A stretch of 64,000 nucleotides of DNA, from positions 124,001 through 188,000 of the forward strand of contig CALTVE010000002.1 of NCBI GenBank assembly GCA_943913135.1, in the 5' to 3' direction. Origin of the DNA: an uncultured Francisella sp. GTDB taxonomy: Bacteria > Pseudomonadota > Gammaproteobacteria > Burkholderiales > Neisseriaceae. Each line of letters starts with the position of its first letter. Position 1 is the stretch's first letter. Position numbers and translations under genes: made by a program. Positions 53,056 through 62,175 of the stretch are shown here, one piece after another. The notes under the pieces are model-generated. The model did no database searches and was not told where the DNA came from. It saw only the letters and a list, made by a program, of their open reading frames with translations.

Positions 53056-53824
53056 GTTTTGGATTGAACGTTTGGGGGAGAAAGCCATCCATTACTGCCA
53101 TCTGTTGGGTCGCTTGTTATGGCTTTTGGGTCGGATTTTATGTTCTTGGCAGGTAAAATCGCTCTTCATTTTTTTTAAAGAACTATCGATTTTTGCTTTT
53201 TCTGCCCTGCCTTTGATGGTGGTATGCGGTCTTTTTATCGGTATGGTTTTAGGGCTAGAGGGGTACCATTCTTTGATTCATTTTCATGCTGAAAATAGCT
53301 TGGGGGCGTTGGTCGCAATTTCCCTATTGCGCGAAATCGGTCCTGTATTGGCGGCGCTTTTTTTTGCCAGTAGTATAGGGAGCGCTTTAAGCAGTGAAAT
53401 TGGATTAATGAAGGCAAGCGATCAGCTTTTGGCTTTAAAATCTTTGGGCATCAACGTATTAGATAGGGTTATTGCCCCCCGCTTTTGGGCAGGAATTGTC
53501 GCAATGCCGCTTTTGGCTTTAATCGTTAATGCGGTAGCTATTTTAGGATGTTATTGGGTGGTGGTAAAAGGTTATGCAAGTGATGCTTCTAGTTTCTGGT
53601 ATAGCATGCACCAAAGTTTGCATTTAGGCTATGATTTAGGGGGGTCCATTCTCAAAAGTCTATGCTTTGGTGGGCTGGTCACTTTAGTGGCTCTTTTTAA
53701 TGGCTTAAGCGCACGTCCCACTCCCGCTGGCATTTTAAAAGCGACCAACCAAACGGTTGTATGGAGTTCTGTAGGAGTCGTGGTAGTAGATTTAGTCTTA
53801 ACCCTATTGCTTTTTATGAGGTAA
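53048..53824 (+). CDS. mlaE: phospholipid transport permease MlaE
   Basis: Inner membrane permease of the Mla system. 258 residues, GTG start. Five to six hydrophobic segments. SLLREIGPVLAALFFASSIGSALSSEIGLM is the core MlaE signature (about 96-125), here split around the conserved REIGPVL, and LKSLGINVLDRVIAPRFW follows. The gene ends 3 bases before mlaD. Confidence 0.94.
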   Translation: MIKFWIERLGEKAIHYCHLLGRLLWLLGRILCSWQVKSLFIFFKELSIFAFSALPLMVVCGLFIGMVLGLEGYHSLIHFHAENSLGALVAISLLREIGPVLAALFFASSIGSALSSEIGLMKASDQLLALKSLGINVLDRVIAPRFWAGIVAMPLLALIVNAVAILGCYWVVVKGYASDASSFWYSMHQSLHLGYDLGGSILKSLCFGGLVTLVALFNGLSARPTPAGILKATNQTVVWSSVGVVVVDLVLTLLLFMR

Positions 53825-53827
53825 GGT

Positions 53828-54298
53828 ATGCGGAAAAGAACAATAGAATTTAGTTTAGGGGTGTTTCTTATCTTAGCTTGCCTTGCACTCGCTTTTCTGT
53901 GTGTTAAGGTGATAGGCTATGAGGTAGGCGGCAAGGGAATCGGGCCAACTTATGAAGTGAGCGCCTACTTTGATAATGTGGGAAACTTACATATAGGTGC
54001 TCCGGTGCGGGTAGCAGGCGTAGTAGTCGGGAAGGTAACAGGTATTACTTTAGACAGTCAAAGTTATCGTGCCAAAGTGATCTTACGTTTACAGGAAAAA
54101 TACCATTTCCCCAGTGATAGCGTTGCCTCGATACTGACCATGGGAGTTTTAGGGGAACAATACGTAGGTTTAGAAATGGGGGCGGATACAGACAGCCTTA
54201 AAGAAGGGGGGGTGATACCTATCACAAACTCGGCTTTGATTTTGGAAGATATTGTTCATAAAACAATTGCTCACGTACTAGATCAGCCCAGAAGCTAG
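53828..54298 (+). CDS. mlaD: MCE-domain phospholipid-binding protein MlaD
   Basis: 156 residues. One N-terminal transmembrane helix (about 9-28) anchors a single MCE domain. The domain contains YFDNVGNLHIGAPVRVAGVVVG and TMGVLGEQYVGLEMG. It forms the hexameric ring that receives lipid from MlaC. Same order as E. coli mlaFEDC. Confidence 0.94.
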   Translation: MRKRTIEFSLGVFLILACLALAFLCVKVIGYEVGGKGIGPTYEVSAYFDNVGNLHIGAPVRVAGVVVGKVTGITLDSQSYRAKVILRLQEKYHFPSDSVASILTMGVLGEQYVGLEMGADTDSLKEGGVIPITNSALILEDIVHKTIAHVLDQPRS

Positions 54299-54309
54299 GT
54301 TAAATTCCT

Positions 54310-55137
54310 ATGACACATAAATTTTACTTAATCTCGTTATTAAGCGCGTTCTTTTTAAACCCCGTATTTATAGCGGCGGCAGAAAAGATGGATCGCCCTC
54401 AAGAGGTAATAGCGACTTTAGAACATACCATTGATACCGTGGTTTCTAGCGCGAACAAAAAGGAGAACGATCTAGAGAAAAAAAAGCAGCTTATTGCTTT
54501 AATCATTCCTTTATTTGATTTTAATCGGATGACTGCTTTAGCAATCGGTTTACCGTGGCGAGACGCAACGGTAGAGCAGAAAATTGCTTTAAAAGAAGCT
54601 TTTCAAGATTATCTAATCAACTCTTATTACAAAGCGTTATCTCAAATTAAGGGAGAACGAGTTCATATACAGCAAAAACCCTTAATCAGCGAAGGGGGGG
54701 AAGGTCTTATAGTGCGCACTTTTGTGGAGTTAAAACAAGGTAAATCGCTGATCATGGATTATGCCTTACACCGTTCGCCTTCTGGGTACCGTATTTATAA
54801 TGTGACGGTAGCAGGCATGAGTTTAGTGACTGCTTATCGAGGTGAATTTAAAGATATTATCCGTACTCAGGGCATAGAAGGTTTAATTGCCGCATTGAAA
54901 AGCAATAAAATTGGCCTTCCCCCTCAAAATTTTACCAACAATGTGGATAGAGAAACTAAGGTCCTAAAGCAAGAAACCTCTCCCCCTCGCCAGAGTGTTT
55001 GTGATAGCAGGAAAAATCGCTTTATTTTATTAAGTACGCAACAGATACATAGTTTCTGGTTAGATACGTTGTTACAGGCCGTATGTGCACAAGCAATTCC
55101 CCAAGATTTTCAAAGTATATGGAAGGAGCTCATGTGA
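54310..55137 (+). CDS. mlaC: periplasmic phospholipid-binding protein MlaC with C-terminal extension
   Basis: Shuttles phospholipid between the outer membrane MlaA complex and MlaFEDB. The 275 residues exceed the usual ~210. Signal peptide (about 1-24), then the MlaC core with FDFNRMTALAIGLPWRDA, LIVRTFVELKQGKSLIMDYAL and VTVAGMSLVTAYRGEF through about residue 205. The remaining ~70 residues (after NNVDRETKV) are not part of the normal family and include two cysteines; no fold was recognised. No separate mlaB (STAS) gene follows. The next gene overlaps the stop codon. Confidence 0.9.
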   Translation: MTHKFYLISLLSAFFLNPVFIAAAEKMDRPQEVIATLEHTIDTVVSSANKKENDLEKKKQLIALIIPLFDFNRMTALAIGLPWRDATVEQKIALKEAFQDYLINSYYKALSQIKGERVHIQQKPLISEGGEGLIVRTFVELKQGKSLIMDYALHRSPSGYRIYNVTVAGMSLVTAYRGEFKDIIRTQGIEGLIAALKSNKIGLPPQNFTNNVDRETKVLKQETSPPRQSVCDSRKNRFILLSTQQIHSFWLDTLLQAVCAQAIPQDFQSIWKELM

Positions 55138-55541
55138 TTTTTACCACTGATATTAAGGTAAGGGGCTACCATATTGATTTCTATCATCACGTAAACAATG
55201 CGCGTTATTTAGAATTTTTGGAAACAGCACGTTGGAATCTGTTAGAGCAGGAAAAGTGGCTAAGCCGGTTGAAAGAACAAAATCTAGGTTTGGTCATCGT
55301 CAGTATTACGATCGATTATCGTTCACCCGCGCATATGGGTGATGTTTTAGAAGTACGGACCGAATTTAAAGAGGCGCAAGCACATAAGGGTTTAATTTCA
55401 CAGGATATTTACCAAAAAGGTTCAGGTAAACTGGTTGCAGAAGCGAAAGTTGCTTATGTGATTTTAGATTTACGCACAGGCAAAGTGGGAAGATTGGATA
55501 ATACAAGTCTACAGGATTGGCGTACTTTAATAGAACAATAG
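55134..55541 (+). CDS. hotdog-fold acyl-CoA thioesterase (YbgC/FadM-like)
   Basis: 135 residues from a GTG at 55134 placed inside the mlaC stop (ATGTGA) with AAGGAG 5 bases upstream. An in-frame ATG at 55083 would overlap mlaC by 55 bases and add residues not seen in the family. The 4HBT signature IDFYHHVNNARYLEFLETAR, with the catalytic Asp near residue 15, is clear. It likely cleaves short or long acyl-CoA or acyl-ACP, and is translationally coupled to mlaC. Confidence 0.88.
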   Translation: MIFTTDIKVRGYHIDFYHHVNNARYLEFLETARWNLLEQEKWLSRLKEQNLGLVIVSITIDYRSPAHMGDVLEVRTEFKEAQAHKGLISQDIYQKGSGKLVAEAKVAYVILDLRTGKVGRLDNTSLQDWRTLIEQ

Positions 55542-55576
55542 TGATTGTCGCTAAATTATTAAGAAAGCAGGTAGAA

Positions 55577-56254
55577 ATGGACTTAAATGCAATGATTAAA
55601 ACTGTGTGTATTGACGCTATACCCCTAGTGCTGGCGTTGGTATTACACGAAATAATGCATGGATATATGGCTCTGAAAAATGGCGACCCTACAGCAAAGT
55701 TGGCAGGGCGGCTGACTTTAAATCCGTTAGATCATATTAGCCTTTTAGGTACTGTTATTTTTCCATTGGTACTCCTTATTTTGCATTTTCCTTTTTTAAT
55801 CGGATGGGCTAAACCAGTGCCGGTAAACCCTACCCGGTTTCATAATTATCGCAAGGGGATGCGAGAAGTGGCAGCCTCTGGACCGATTGTGAATTTGGTG
55901 ATGCTTTTTATTTGGGCTTTTTTATTGGTCCTGATGGAATTAATGAGTGAAAAAGGGTGGAGTAACACATTGGTTTCTTTTATTACCGATATGTCTTATT
56001 TTGGTATTATGATCAATGGTGTTTTAGGTATTTTTAATTTAATCCCGATACCCCCTTTAGATGGCAGTCGCATTGTGGATAGCTTTTTGCCACCGGCTGC
56101 TTCGCGTCGCTATAACGCTCTGGCCCCTTATGGTATTCTGATAGTCCTATGTTTAATGTATGCTGGCTTCTTCACCCTCATCACCCCCATTATTCGTTGG
56201 ATTAGTAATTTAGCTCTGGGGTTATGGGGGAGTCTGTTAGGCCTGCTATTTTAA
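55577..56254 (+). CDS. M50-family (site-2-type) zinc metalloprotease, membrane
   Basis: 225 residues from the ATG at 55577, which has AGG 6 bases upstream; the open frame extends back to a TTG inside the thioesterase gene but without support. Active-site HEIMHG (His24, Glu25, His28) and the third ligand Asp in NLIPIPPLDGSRIV are present within a bundle of about six hydrophobic helices. No PDZ domain is seen, so it is the short M50B type rather than RseP. The substrate is unknown. Confidence 0.9.
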   Translation: MDLNAMIKTVCIDAIPLVLALVLHEIMHGYMALKNGDPTAKLAGRLTLNPLDHISLLGTVIFPLVLLILHFPFLIGWAKPVPVNPTRFHNYRKGMREVAASGPIVNLVMLFIWAFLLVLMELMSEKGWSNTLVSFITDMSYFGIMINGVLGIFNLIPIPPLDGSRIVDSFLPPAASRRYNALAPYGILIVLCLMYAGFFTLITPIIRWISNLALGLWGSLLGLLF

Positions 56255-56263
56255 GAGAGAAGC

Positions 56264-57328
56264 GTGGATAAAGTAAACGATATCAACATTGAGGTCATTC
56301 GCCCGATTATTACCCCCCAGCAATTGCGCGATCAATTACCCCTTACCGAAAGGGCACAAACAGTAGTGGCTCAAGGTAGGGAGCAAGTGAAAGCTATTCT
56401 AGAGGGTAAAGACCACCGTCTGCTGGTGGTGGTAGGACCGTGCTCTATCCACGACCCTCAGGCAGCTTTGGATTATGCTCACAGATTAAAAGGACTTTCT
56501 ACCCAGGTGAAGGATACATTGCTTTTAGTAATGCGCGTTTATTTTGAAAAACCGCGTACAACAGTCGGCTGGAAGGGGTTGATTAATGATCCTTACTTGA
56601 ATGATACCTTTAAAATTGAAGAGGGCTTAAAAATTGGACGCCAACTTCTGTTAGATATTGCCCATAAAGGTATTCCCACGGCCACTGAAGCTTTAGATCC
56701 AATTTCGCCGCAATATTTACAGGATTTAATCAGTTGGTCGGCGATCGGTGCCCGCACCACCGAGTCACAAACGCACCGTGAATTGGCTTCTGGTCTATCC
56801 TGCGCCGTAGGGTTCAAAAATGGGACAGATGGAAGCCTAACTGTGGCCTTGAACGCCTTGAAATCGGCCTCGCGACCCCATCATTTTCTGGGGATTAACA
56901 ATCTTGGACAGGTGGCACGGGTCAAAACTCGAGGTAACCATCATGCCCATATCGTGTTGCGCGGCGGGGGGGATAAAATTAACTACGATGCAAAAAGTGT
57001 AGCCGAAGCAGAAACACGTCTTAAAAAAGAAGGGTTATCAACCAATCTGATGATCGACTGTTCACATGCCAACTCTCTTAAAAACCCAGAGTTGCAGCCT
57101 AAAGTGGTGGAAAATGTGATTGAACAGATCTTATCCGGTAATCAATCGATCTGTGCTCTGATGATAGAAAGTAATATTAACCCGGGGGCGCAAACCATTC
57201 CCAGTGATTTATCTAAATTACAATACGGGGTATCCGTGACCGATGGATGCATTGGCTGGGAGACGACCGAGCAAACGCTTTTGAACCTGAGAGAACAGGT
57301 TAAAGAAACACTTAAAAAGCGCTTTTAA
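56264..57328 (+). CDS. 3-deoxy-7-phosphoheptulonate synthase (class I)
   Basis: First step of aromatic amino acid synthesis, condensing PEP and erythrose 4-phosphate. 354 residues, GTG start after GAGAGAAGC. Seen: VVVGPCSIHDPQAALDYA, MRVYFEKPRTTVGWKG, GARTTESQTHRELASG and DCSHANSLKNPELQ, all typical of AroF/AroG/AroH. Which inhibitor (Phe, Tyr, Trp) regulates it cannot be told from sequence read alone. It is convergent with the bolA/ibaG gene, 3 bases apart. Confidence 0.95.
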   Translation: MDKVNDINIEVIRPIITPQQLRDQLPLTERAQTVVAQGREQVKAILEGKDHRLLVVVGPCSIHDPQAALDYAHRLKGLSTQVKDTLLLVMRVYFEKPRTTVGWKGLINDPYLNDTFKIEEGLKIGRQLLLDIAHKGIPTATEALDPISPQYLQDLISWSAIGARTTESQTHRELASGLSCAVGFKNGTDGSLTVALNALKSASRPHHFLGINNLGQVARVKTRGNHHAHIVLRGGGDKINYDAKSVAEAETRLKKEGLSTNLMIDCSHANSLKNPELQPKVVENVIEQILSGNQSICALMIESNINPGAQTIPSDLSKLQYGVSVTDGCIGWETTEQTLLNLREQVKETLKKRF

Positions 57329-57331
57329 ACT

Positions 57332-57586
57332 TTAATCTACTTCTGCACGCCTATTTTGCCATTCTTCAGGGGTCAAGGCGCTTACTATTGATAGCGCATG
57401 TAATTTATTGAGGGTCAGCTCTTTTTTTAGACTGTCTTTGACCAAGCGGTGACGTTCCAGACGGTTCTTCCCGCTAAAAGCGGAAGAAACAATACGGATA
57501 AAAAAGTGATGTCCGTCCCCCTGTATTTCTAAGTACTCTATGGGCAAACGAATTTTGAGGATATTTTCCAATTGCTGGTTATTCAT
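57332..57586 (-). CDS. BolA/IbaG-family protein
   Basis: 84 residues. The BolA fold is shown by GDGHHFFIRIVSSAF and RLERHRLVKDSLKKEL, followed by LHALSIVSALTPEEW. Members bind [2Fe-2S] clusters with monothiol glutaredoxins. The short length and HHFF wording fit the IbaG (YrbA) type, which in E. coli is encoded at the end of the mla operon; here it lies about 2 kb from mlaC on the opposite strand, downstream of lysA. Confidence 0.9.
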   Translation of the reverse strand: MNNQQLENILKIRLPIEYLEIQGDGHHFFIRIVSSAFSGKNRLERHRLVKDSLKKELTLNKLHALSIVSALTPEEWQNRRAEVD

Positions 57587-57614
57587 CGTTTTAATTCCTT
57601 AAAGAAGAGGTCGC

Positions 57615-58862
57615 CTAATCTAAACAAGTGAGTTCATTTTCAATCAGCTGAGCAAAGGTTTCTCTTGTTCGGATGAGATGTGCTTTACCCTTATGCAGCA
57701 ATATTTCGGCGGCTTTAAGGCGGCTGTTATAATTACTGGCCATGCTCGCCGCATAAGCGCCTGCACTGGCAATGGCTAAAGCATCTCCGTCTTGTACCGC
57801 TAAAGACCGTTTTTTGCCTAAATAATCTCCACTTTCGCAAATGGGTCCGACAATATCCGCTGCTTTTTCTTTTATATTCAATCTTCTTTTGACAGGGAAA
57901 ATGTGATGGTAGCTACCATATAAAGAAGGCCGTATTAAGTCATTCATGCCAGCATCAACAATGACAAATCGGTTTTCTGGTGCTTCTTTTAAAGATTGCA
58001 CTCGGGTAAGCAAGGCTCCCGCATTGCCAATTAAGGATCGCCCTGGCTCCAACAATAAAGAAAGAGAAGGGTGGCGGTTGAAAAACGGTACTAAAGAGGC
58101 GGCATAGTCTGCATAATCAGGAGGCGCTTCATCTTGATAGCGAATACCGATACCTCCGCCTAAATCTACATGATTTAAGTGTATCCCTAAAGAAGCGAGA
58201 TGATCTACTAAAACAAAGATCAGCGCGGCGGCTTCTTTTAAAGGAGATAGGTCGATCAGTTGTGAGCCGATATGGCTGCTGATACCGACGATTTTTAAGT
58301 TAGGTAAAGTGGCTGCATAACGGTAGGCTGCCAGCGCTTCGTTATAGGGAATGCCAAATTTACTTTGTTTTAAACCTGTCGCGATATAAGGGTGGGTTTT
58401 AGCATCTACATGGGGGTTGACGCGGAAAGAGATCCGTACTTTTTTATTCAAAGCGGCTGCCACTTTTTGTAAGCGGTCTATTTCTTTTAAACTTTCGATA
58501 TTAAAAGAAAATATATCGTTTTCTACACCCAGTTTAAGCGCTTCATCGCTTTTATTGACCCCGGAAAACAATACTTTATGGGCATTACCAGCAATGGTCA
58601 ATACACGTTTTAATTCTCCTTCAGAGACGATGTCAAAACCAGTACCCAGGCGATGCATAAGACGCAATAAACTTAAATTACTGTTTGCTTTAACAGCATA
58701 AAACAGAGTTAAAGGGAGCTTGTTAAAGGCGCAGTGGTACGTTTTTATCGCTTTTTCTATTGCAGTTTGTGAGTAAATATAAAGAGGGGTTGAAAAACGA
58801 TCGATGAGCGATTGGCAAGATATACCTTCGCAAAAAAGACTATCTTCTTGATAATACAGCAT
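57615..58862 (-). CDS. lysA: diaminopimelate decarboxylase
   Basis: Converts meso-diaminopimelate to lysine using PLP. 415 residues. The PLP lysine is in LFYAVKANSNLSLL near residue 59. Further: GSQLIDLSPLKEAA, VDLGGGIGIRY, LEPGRSLIGNAG and GPICESGDYLG, the last with the Cys donated to the partner active site. The start overlaps the lptM stop. The lptM-lysA order facing cyaY is conserved in gamma- and betaproteobacteria. Confidence 0.96.
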   Translation of the reverse strand: MLYYQEDSLFCEGISCQSLIDRFSTPLYIYSQTAIEKAIKTYHCAFNKLPLTLFYAVKANSNLSLLRLMHRLGTGFDIVSEGELKRVLTIAGNAHKVLFSGVNKSDEALKLGVENDIFSFNIESLKEIDRLQKVAAALNKKVRISFRVNPHVDAKTHPYIATGLKQSKFGIPYNEALAAYRYAATLPNLKIVGISSHIGSQLIDLSPLKEAAALIFVLVDHLASLGIHLNHVDLGGGIGIRYQDEAPPDYADYAASLVPFFNRHPSLSLLLEPGRSLIGNAGALLTRVQSLKEAPENRFVIVDAGMNDLIRPSLYGSYHHIFPVKRRLNIKEKAADIVGPICESGDYLGKKRSLAVQDGDALAIASAGAYAASMASNYNSRLKAAEILLHKGKAHLIRTRETFAQLIENELTCLD

Positions 58863-59032
58863 TAAGGTTGGCCTTCTTTAGGAGGAAGAGATTTTAGGTC
58901 AGTACCGGTTTGGATGGGACCGTATCGTGAATAGTCTTCGTCTGGTTGGGGTAAATGTAGCTCACCCTTATAACCGCAAGAAGATAGATTTAAACACAAT
59001 AAAAGAAAAATGAAATGACAAAATTTCGCCAT
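58862..59032 (-). CDS. lptM: LPS translocon maturation lipoprotein LptM (YifL)
   Basis: 56-residue lipoprotein from the ATG at 59032; a GTG 30 bases earlier is possible but lacks support. The lipobox LNLSSCGYKGELHLPQ puts the lipidated Cys at residue 19, followed by the conserved GxKGxLxLP pattern. LptM helps LptD form its native disulfides. It is placed between cyaY (divergent) and lysA. Confidence 0.88.
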   Translation of the reverse strand: MAKFCHFIFLLLCLNLSSCGYKGELHLPQPDEDYSRYGPIQTGTDLKSLPPKEGQP

Positions 59033-59070
59033 AATGTTTTGTGTATTTTTCAACAGGTGCACGCCAAGGT

Positions 59071-59084
59071 GCTATTATAATAGC
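59071..59084. promoter_or_regulatory. palindromic double -10 element between cyaY and lptM
   Basis: GCTATTATAATAGC is a perfect 14-base palindrome. It carries TATAAT on the plus strand (59076-59081) and on the minus strand (59079-59074). It lies 36-42 bases from each start codon, so it may serve both divergent transcripts. No clear -35 boxes were found. Confidence 0.4.
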
Positions 59085-59119
59085 TTAACCCTTTTTCAGG
59101 TAGTGAGGGAGAGCTTAAG

Positions 59120-59425
59120 GTGGATGATGCAAGTTACAGAAACGAAGCAGAACAAGTATTTCTCGATGTAGAAGATAAGCTAGATAACTATGATTGGGAT
59201 CTAGAAAGCGATAATAAAGGTGATATTTTAACCGTGCGTGATGATTCGGGCGATATTTTGACTTTGACCAAAAACTTTGGCCAGAAAGAAATTTGGTTAG
59301 TGGTGGGCACAGAAGCTTACCGCTTTAAGAAACAAGGACAAAACTGGGTATCTATCAAAAACAGCGAGGACACTTTGTTCAAAGTAATTCACAACGCCTT
59401 AAACACGGTTACGGGCGAAGGTTAA
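59120..59425 (+). CDS. cyaY: iron-sulfur cluster assembly protein CyaY (frataxin)
   Basis: 101 residues, GTG start with GAGGGAGAG upstream. The frataxin fold is indicated by the acidic N-terminal helix (EAEQVFLDVEDKLDNYDWD), the strands around GDILTVRDDSGDILTLTKN, and QKEIWLVVGTEAYRF. It binds iron through the acidic ridge and modulates IscS. It overlaps pepN by one base (TAATG). Confidence 0.94.
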   Translation: MDDASYRNEAEQVFLDVEDKLDNYDWDLESDNKGDILTVRDDSGDILTLTKNFGQKEIWLVVGTEAYRFKKQGQNWVSIKNSEDTLFKVIHNALNTVTGEG

Positions 59426-62079
59426 TGCATAAGAGGTCTATGATGGCTAAAAAAAAATATCTTAAGGACTATACCCCACCTAATGTGGTAGTAGACAGTA
59501 TAGAGCTTTATTTTGACATTAGAAAAGATACCGTTGAGGTACAAAATACTATGGTGTTACGCCCCAACAAAGGGGCCAAAACTTTAGAACTCAATGGCAA
59601 TGCATCTTTAAAAGACATTTTTTTAAACGGGGAAGCGTTAACCCAGTCGGCGTATAAACTTAAAGATAATCTTCTGATTTTAAAATATTTTCCGAAAAGA
59701 CGGTTTCAACTGCAAATCATCACCGATCTAAAACCGCAACAAAACAAGGCCTTGATGGGTCTTTATGCCTCCCAAGGCAACCTATTTACTCAATGTGAAT
59801 CAGAAGGTTTCCGCCGTATCACTTATTTCTTTGATCGCCCGGATGTTATGACTACGTATACCGTGACCATAGAAGCCGATAAAGAGCAATACCCTGTTTT
59901 GTTATCCAATGGCAATCGGGTAAATGCAGGGAGAATAAATAAAGATCGCCATTTTGTGAAATGGCATGACCCCTATCCTAAACCAAGTTATTTATTTGCT
60001 TTGGTGGCAGGAGATTTAGCAGAAAAAAGAGCCTATTACACCACTGCCAGCGGGAAAAAAGTCAGCCTTCACCACTATTGCCGTAAAGGGGATGAAGATA
60101 AATTGGATTTTGCTATTGCCTCTTTGAAACGGGCGATGGCGTGGGATGAAAAACGTTTTCACCTGGAATACGATCTCAATCGTTTTATGACGGTAGCGGT
60201 GAGCGATTTTAATATGGGGGCCATGGAAAATAAGGGTTTGAATATTTTTAATACCAAATACGTGCTTGCCGATAAAGAAACTGCCACCGATAAAGATTTT
60301 ATGGACGTGGAAGCAGTGGTGGGTCATGAATATTTTCATAATTATACCGGTGACCGAATAACCTGTCGTGACTGGTTTCAGCTGACTTTGAAAGAAGGTT
60401 TAACCGTGTTCCGTGAGCAGGAATTTTCTGCTGACATGATCAATACCGGGGTAAAAAGAATAGAAGATGTCCGCTTTTTACGCAACCATCAATTTTCTGA
60501 AGATAAAAGCCCCTTAGCCCACCCCATTCGCCCCAGCGCTTATGAAGAAATCAATAATTTTTATACAGCCACAGTGTATGAAAAAGGTGCAGAAGTCGTA
60601 CGCATGTTACATACGATTTTGGGAGAAAAGGGTTTTCAACAAGGGATGCGTCTTTATTTTAAGCGCTTTGATGGTCAAGCAGTGACCTGCGAAGATTTTT
60701 TCCATGCGATGGAAGATGCCAACAGCGTAAAATTGCCTCAGTTTTTACGTTGGTATTCATATGCGGGTACGCCAGAAATTCAAGTAAAGAACGCTTGGGA
60801 TAAAGATAAAAAGCAGTTTATTTTAACTTTAAAGCAAAATTTACTTTTGGGAAAGAAAAAACCATTACTCATTCCGATAAAAATTGGTTTTATTAATAAA
60901 GAGGGTCAAGGAATACAATTTACTGTTGTAGGGGAAAATACACCAGAACGCAGTGAGGCAATATTAATTTTACAGGATAAAAAACAAAGTTTTACCTTAC
61001 AGTTTAGTGATAAAGAGAAGCCCGTTTTATCGTTTGGGCGAGGATTTTCAGCTCCGGTGATCTGGCGTTACCCTTCTAAAACACGAGCCCTTTATACTTT
61101 ACTTGCCCATGACAAAGATGAATTTGTTCGCTTTGAAGCGGCGCAAATCCTTTATCAAAAAATTTTCGCTCGCTTTTTAGAGGCTAAAAAAAATCACAAA
61201 AAGCAGCCCAAGGCTCCTTCTTTAGTGCGAATTTTAAAAGGGTTATTGCAAAAAGAAGACAATACCCCTTTGCTTGCTCTTTTATTAACCTTGCCGAGTT
61301 TCGACGAACTTTTAGAGCTGCATGCGCCTGTGGACCCCGTATTATTGCAAGAAAGCTTGAATGATCTTGGCCAATACTTAGCAAAAGCTTTGCGGAAAGA
61401 GGTTAAAAAACGTTACGATGCTTTAATCGCTGAAGAACAAAGCGATCTCCTTGGTAAAAGCGGCGAATACGACCCTCAATGGGCAGGAGTGCGACAATTA
61501 ATGAATGTGTTGCGCGTATATCTCTTCACAGCGGATCCAGGTATTTATCTTGAGGAATGGACGGAAAATAGCTTTTTTTCAAGCTTAAGCAATATGACTC
61601 ACAAAATGGGGGTATTAGAAGCGATAAAACATCGAAAGAGTGATAAGAAAAATGCATTGCTAGCGCGCTTTCGCGATGCTTTTAAAGACAATGACTTGGT
61701 GATGAATAAGTATTTCTCCGTGATTTCTTCTAGTTTTGACAAAGATACTTTTAGCAAAATTAAAGAAGAGATGAATCAAAACTATTTTGATTTAACCAAT
61801 CCTAACAAGGTACGGGCTTTAATTGGTACTTGGAGCCGAAATCCGATGGCTTTTCATGGGGGTAAAGAGGAGTCATATTCCTTTTTAAGCCAGGTTATTT
61901 TAAAAATCGAAGGCTTTAATCCGATGTTGGCTACGCGCTTAGCATCTTCTTTTGCCGATGCCTCTAAACTCGATAAAAAGCGCCGTAAAGCGATTCGCAA
62001 GCAATTAAGTCATATGAGCAAGAAGGCCTTATCACCTGATTTACAGGAGGTGAGCAGTAAAATCCTTGCTGCTTTATAG
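59425..62079 (+). CDS. pepN: aminopeptidase N
   Basis: M1-family zinc aminopeptidase, 884 residues. The exopeptidase motif GAMENKGLNIFN and the zinc site VGHEYFHNYTGDR (HExxH), followed by the distant Glu in LKEGLTVFREQEF, are intact. The rest is the long helical C-terminal domain typical of gammaproteobacterial PepN. The start is ATG at 59425 (GAAGG nearby), although ATGs at 59440 and 59443 after AGAGG are also plausible. Confidence 0.96.
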   Translation: MHKRSMMAKKKYLKDYTPPNVVVDSIELYFDIRKDTVEVQNTMVLRPNKGAKTLELNGNASLKDIFLNGEALTQSAYKLKDNLLILKYFPKRRFQLQIITDLKPQQNKALMGLYASQGNLFTQCESEGFRRITYFFDRPDVMTTYTVTIEADKEQYPVLLSNGNRVNAGRINKDRHFVKWHDPYPKPSYLFALVAGDLAEKRAYYTTASGKKVSLHHYCRKGDEDKLDFAIASLKRAMAWDEKRFHLEYDLNRFMTVAVSDFNMGAMENKGLNIFNTKYVLADKETATDKDFMDVEAVVGHEYFHNYTGDRITCRDWFQLTLKEGLTVFREQEFSADMINTGVKRIEDVRFLRNHQFSEDKSPLAHPIRPSAYEEINNFYTATVYEKGAEVVRMLHTILGEKGFQQGMRLYFKRFDGQAVTCEDFFHAMEDANSVKLPQFLRWYSYAGTPEIQVKNAWDKDKKQFILTLKQNLLLGKKKPLLIPIKIGFINKEGQGIQFTVVGENTPERSEAILILQDKKQSFTLQFSDKEKPVLSFGRGFSAPVIWRYPSKTRALYTLLAHDKDEFVRFEAAQILYQKIFARFLEAKKNHKKQPKAPSLVRILKGLLQKEDNTPLLALLLTLPSFDELLELHAPVDPVLLQESLNDLGQYLAKALRKEVKKRYDALIAEEQSDLLGKSGEYDPQWAGVRQLMNVLRVYLFTADPGIYLEEWTENSFFSSLSNMTHKMGVLEAIKHRKSDKKNALLARFRDAFKDNDLVMNKYFSVISSSFDKDTFSKIKEEMNQNYFDLTNPNKVRALIGTWSRNPMAFHGGKEESYSFLSQVILKIEGFNPMLATRLASSFADASKLDKKRRKAIRKQLSHMSKKALSPDLQEVSSKILAAL

Positions 62080-62175
62080 ATCGAGAGATTAGGGAGTGGG
62101 TTAAAAAAGGATTGAATTTTACAAAAATCCCTCCACATCCTCATAACGTGAGTAAGGAGGATAAAGAGAGATACT
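62080..62175 (+). promoter_or_regulatory. lon upstream region, possible heat-shock promoter
   Basis: TTGAAT (62112-62117) and CTCCACAT (62131-62138) with 13 bases between them loosely resemble a sigma-32 promoter (CTTGAA...CCCCAT). AGGAGG at about 62155 is too far from the ATG, but GAGAG lies closer. No hairpin terminator after pepN was convincing. Confidence 0.25.

Noticed and set aside
54925..55137. MlaC tail as a fused MlaB STAS domain
   Set aside because: It is too short (~70 residues) and lacks the conserved Asp-Ser-Gly/Thr-Gly-Gly stretch of STAS proteins.
59033..59062. GTG start for lptM at 59062
   Set aside because: It would add ten residues before a normal lipoprotein signal and overlap the region nearer the palindromic promoter.
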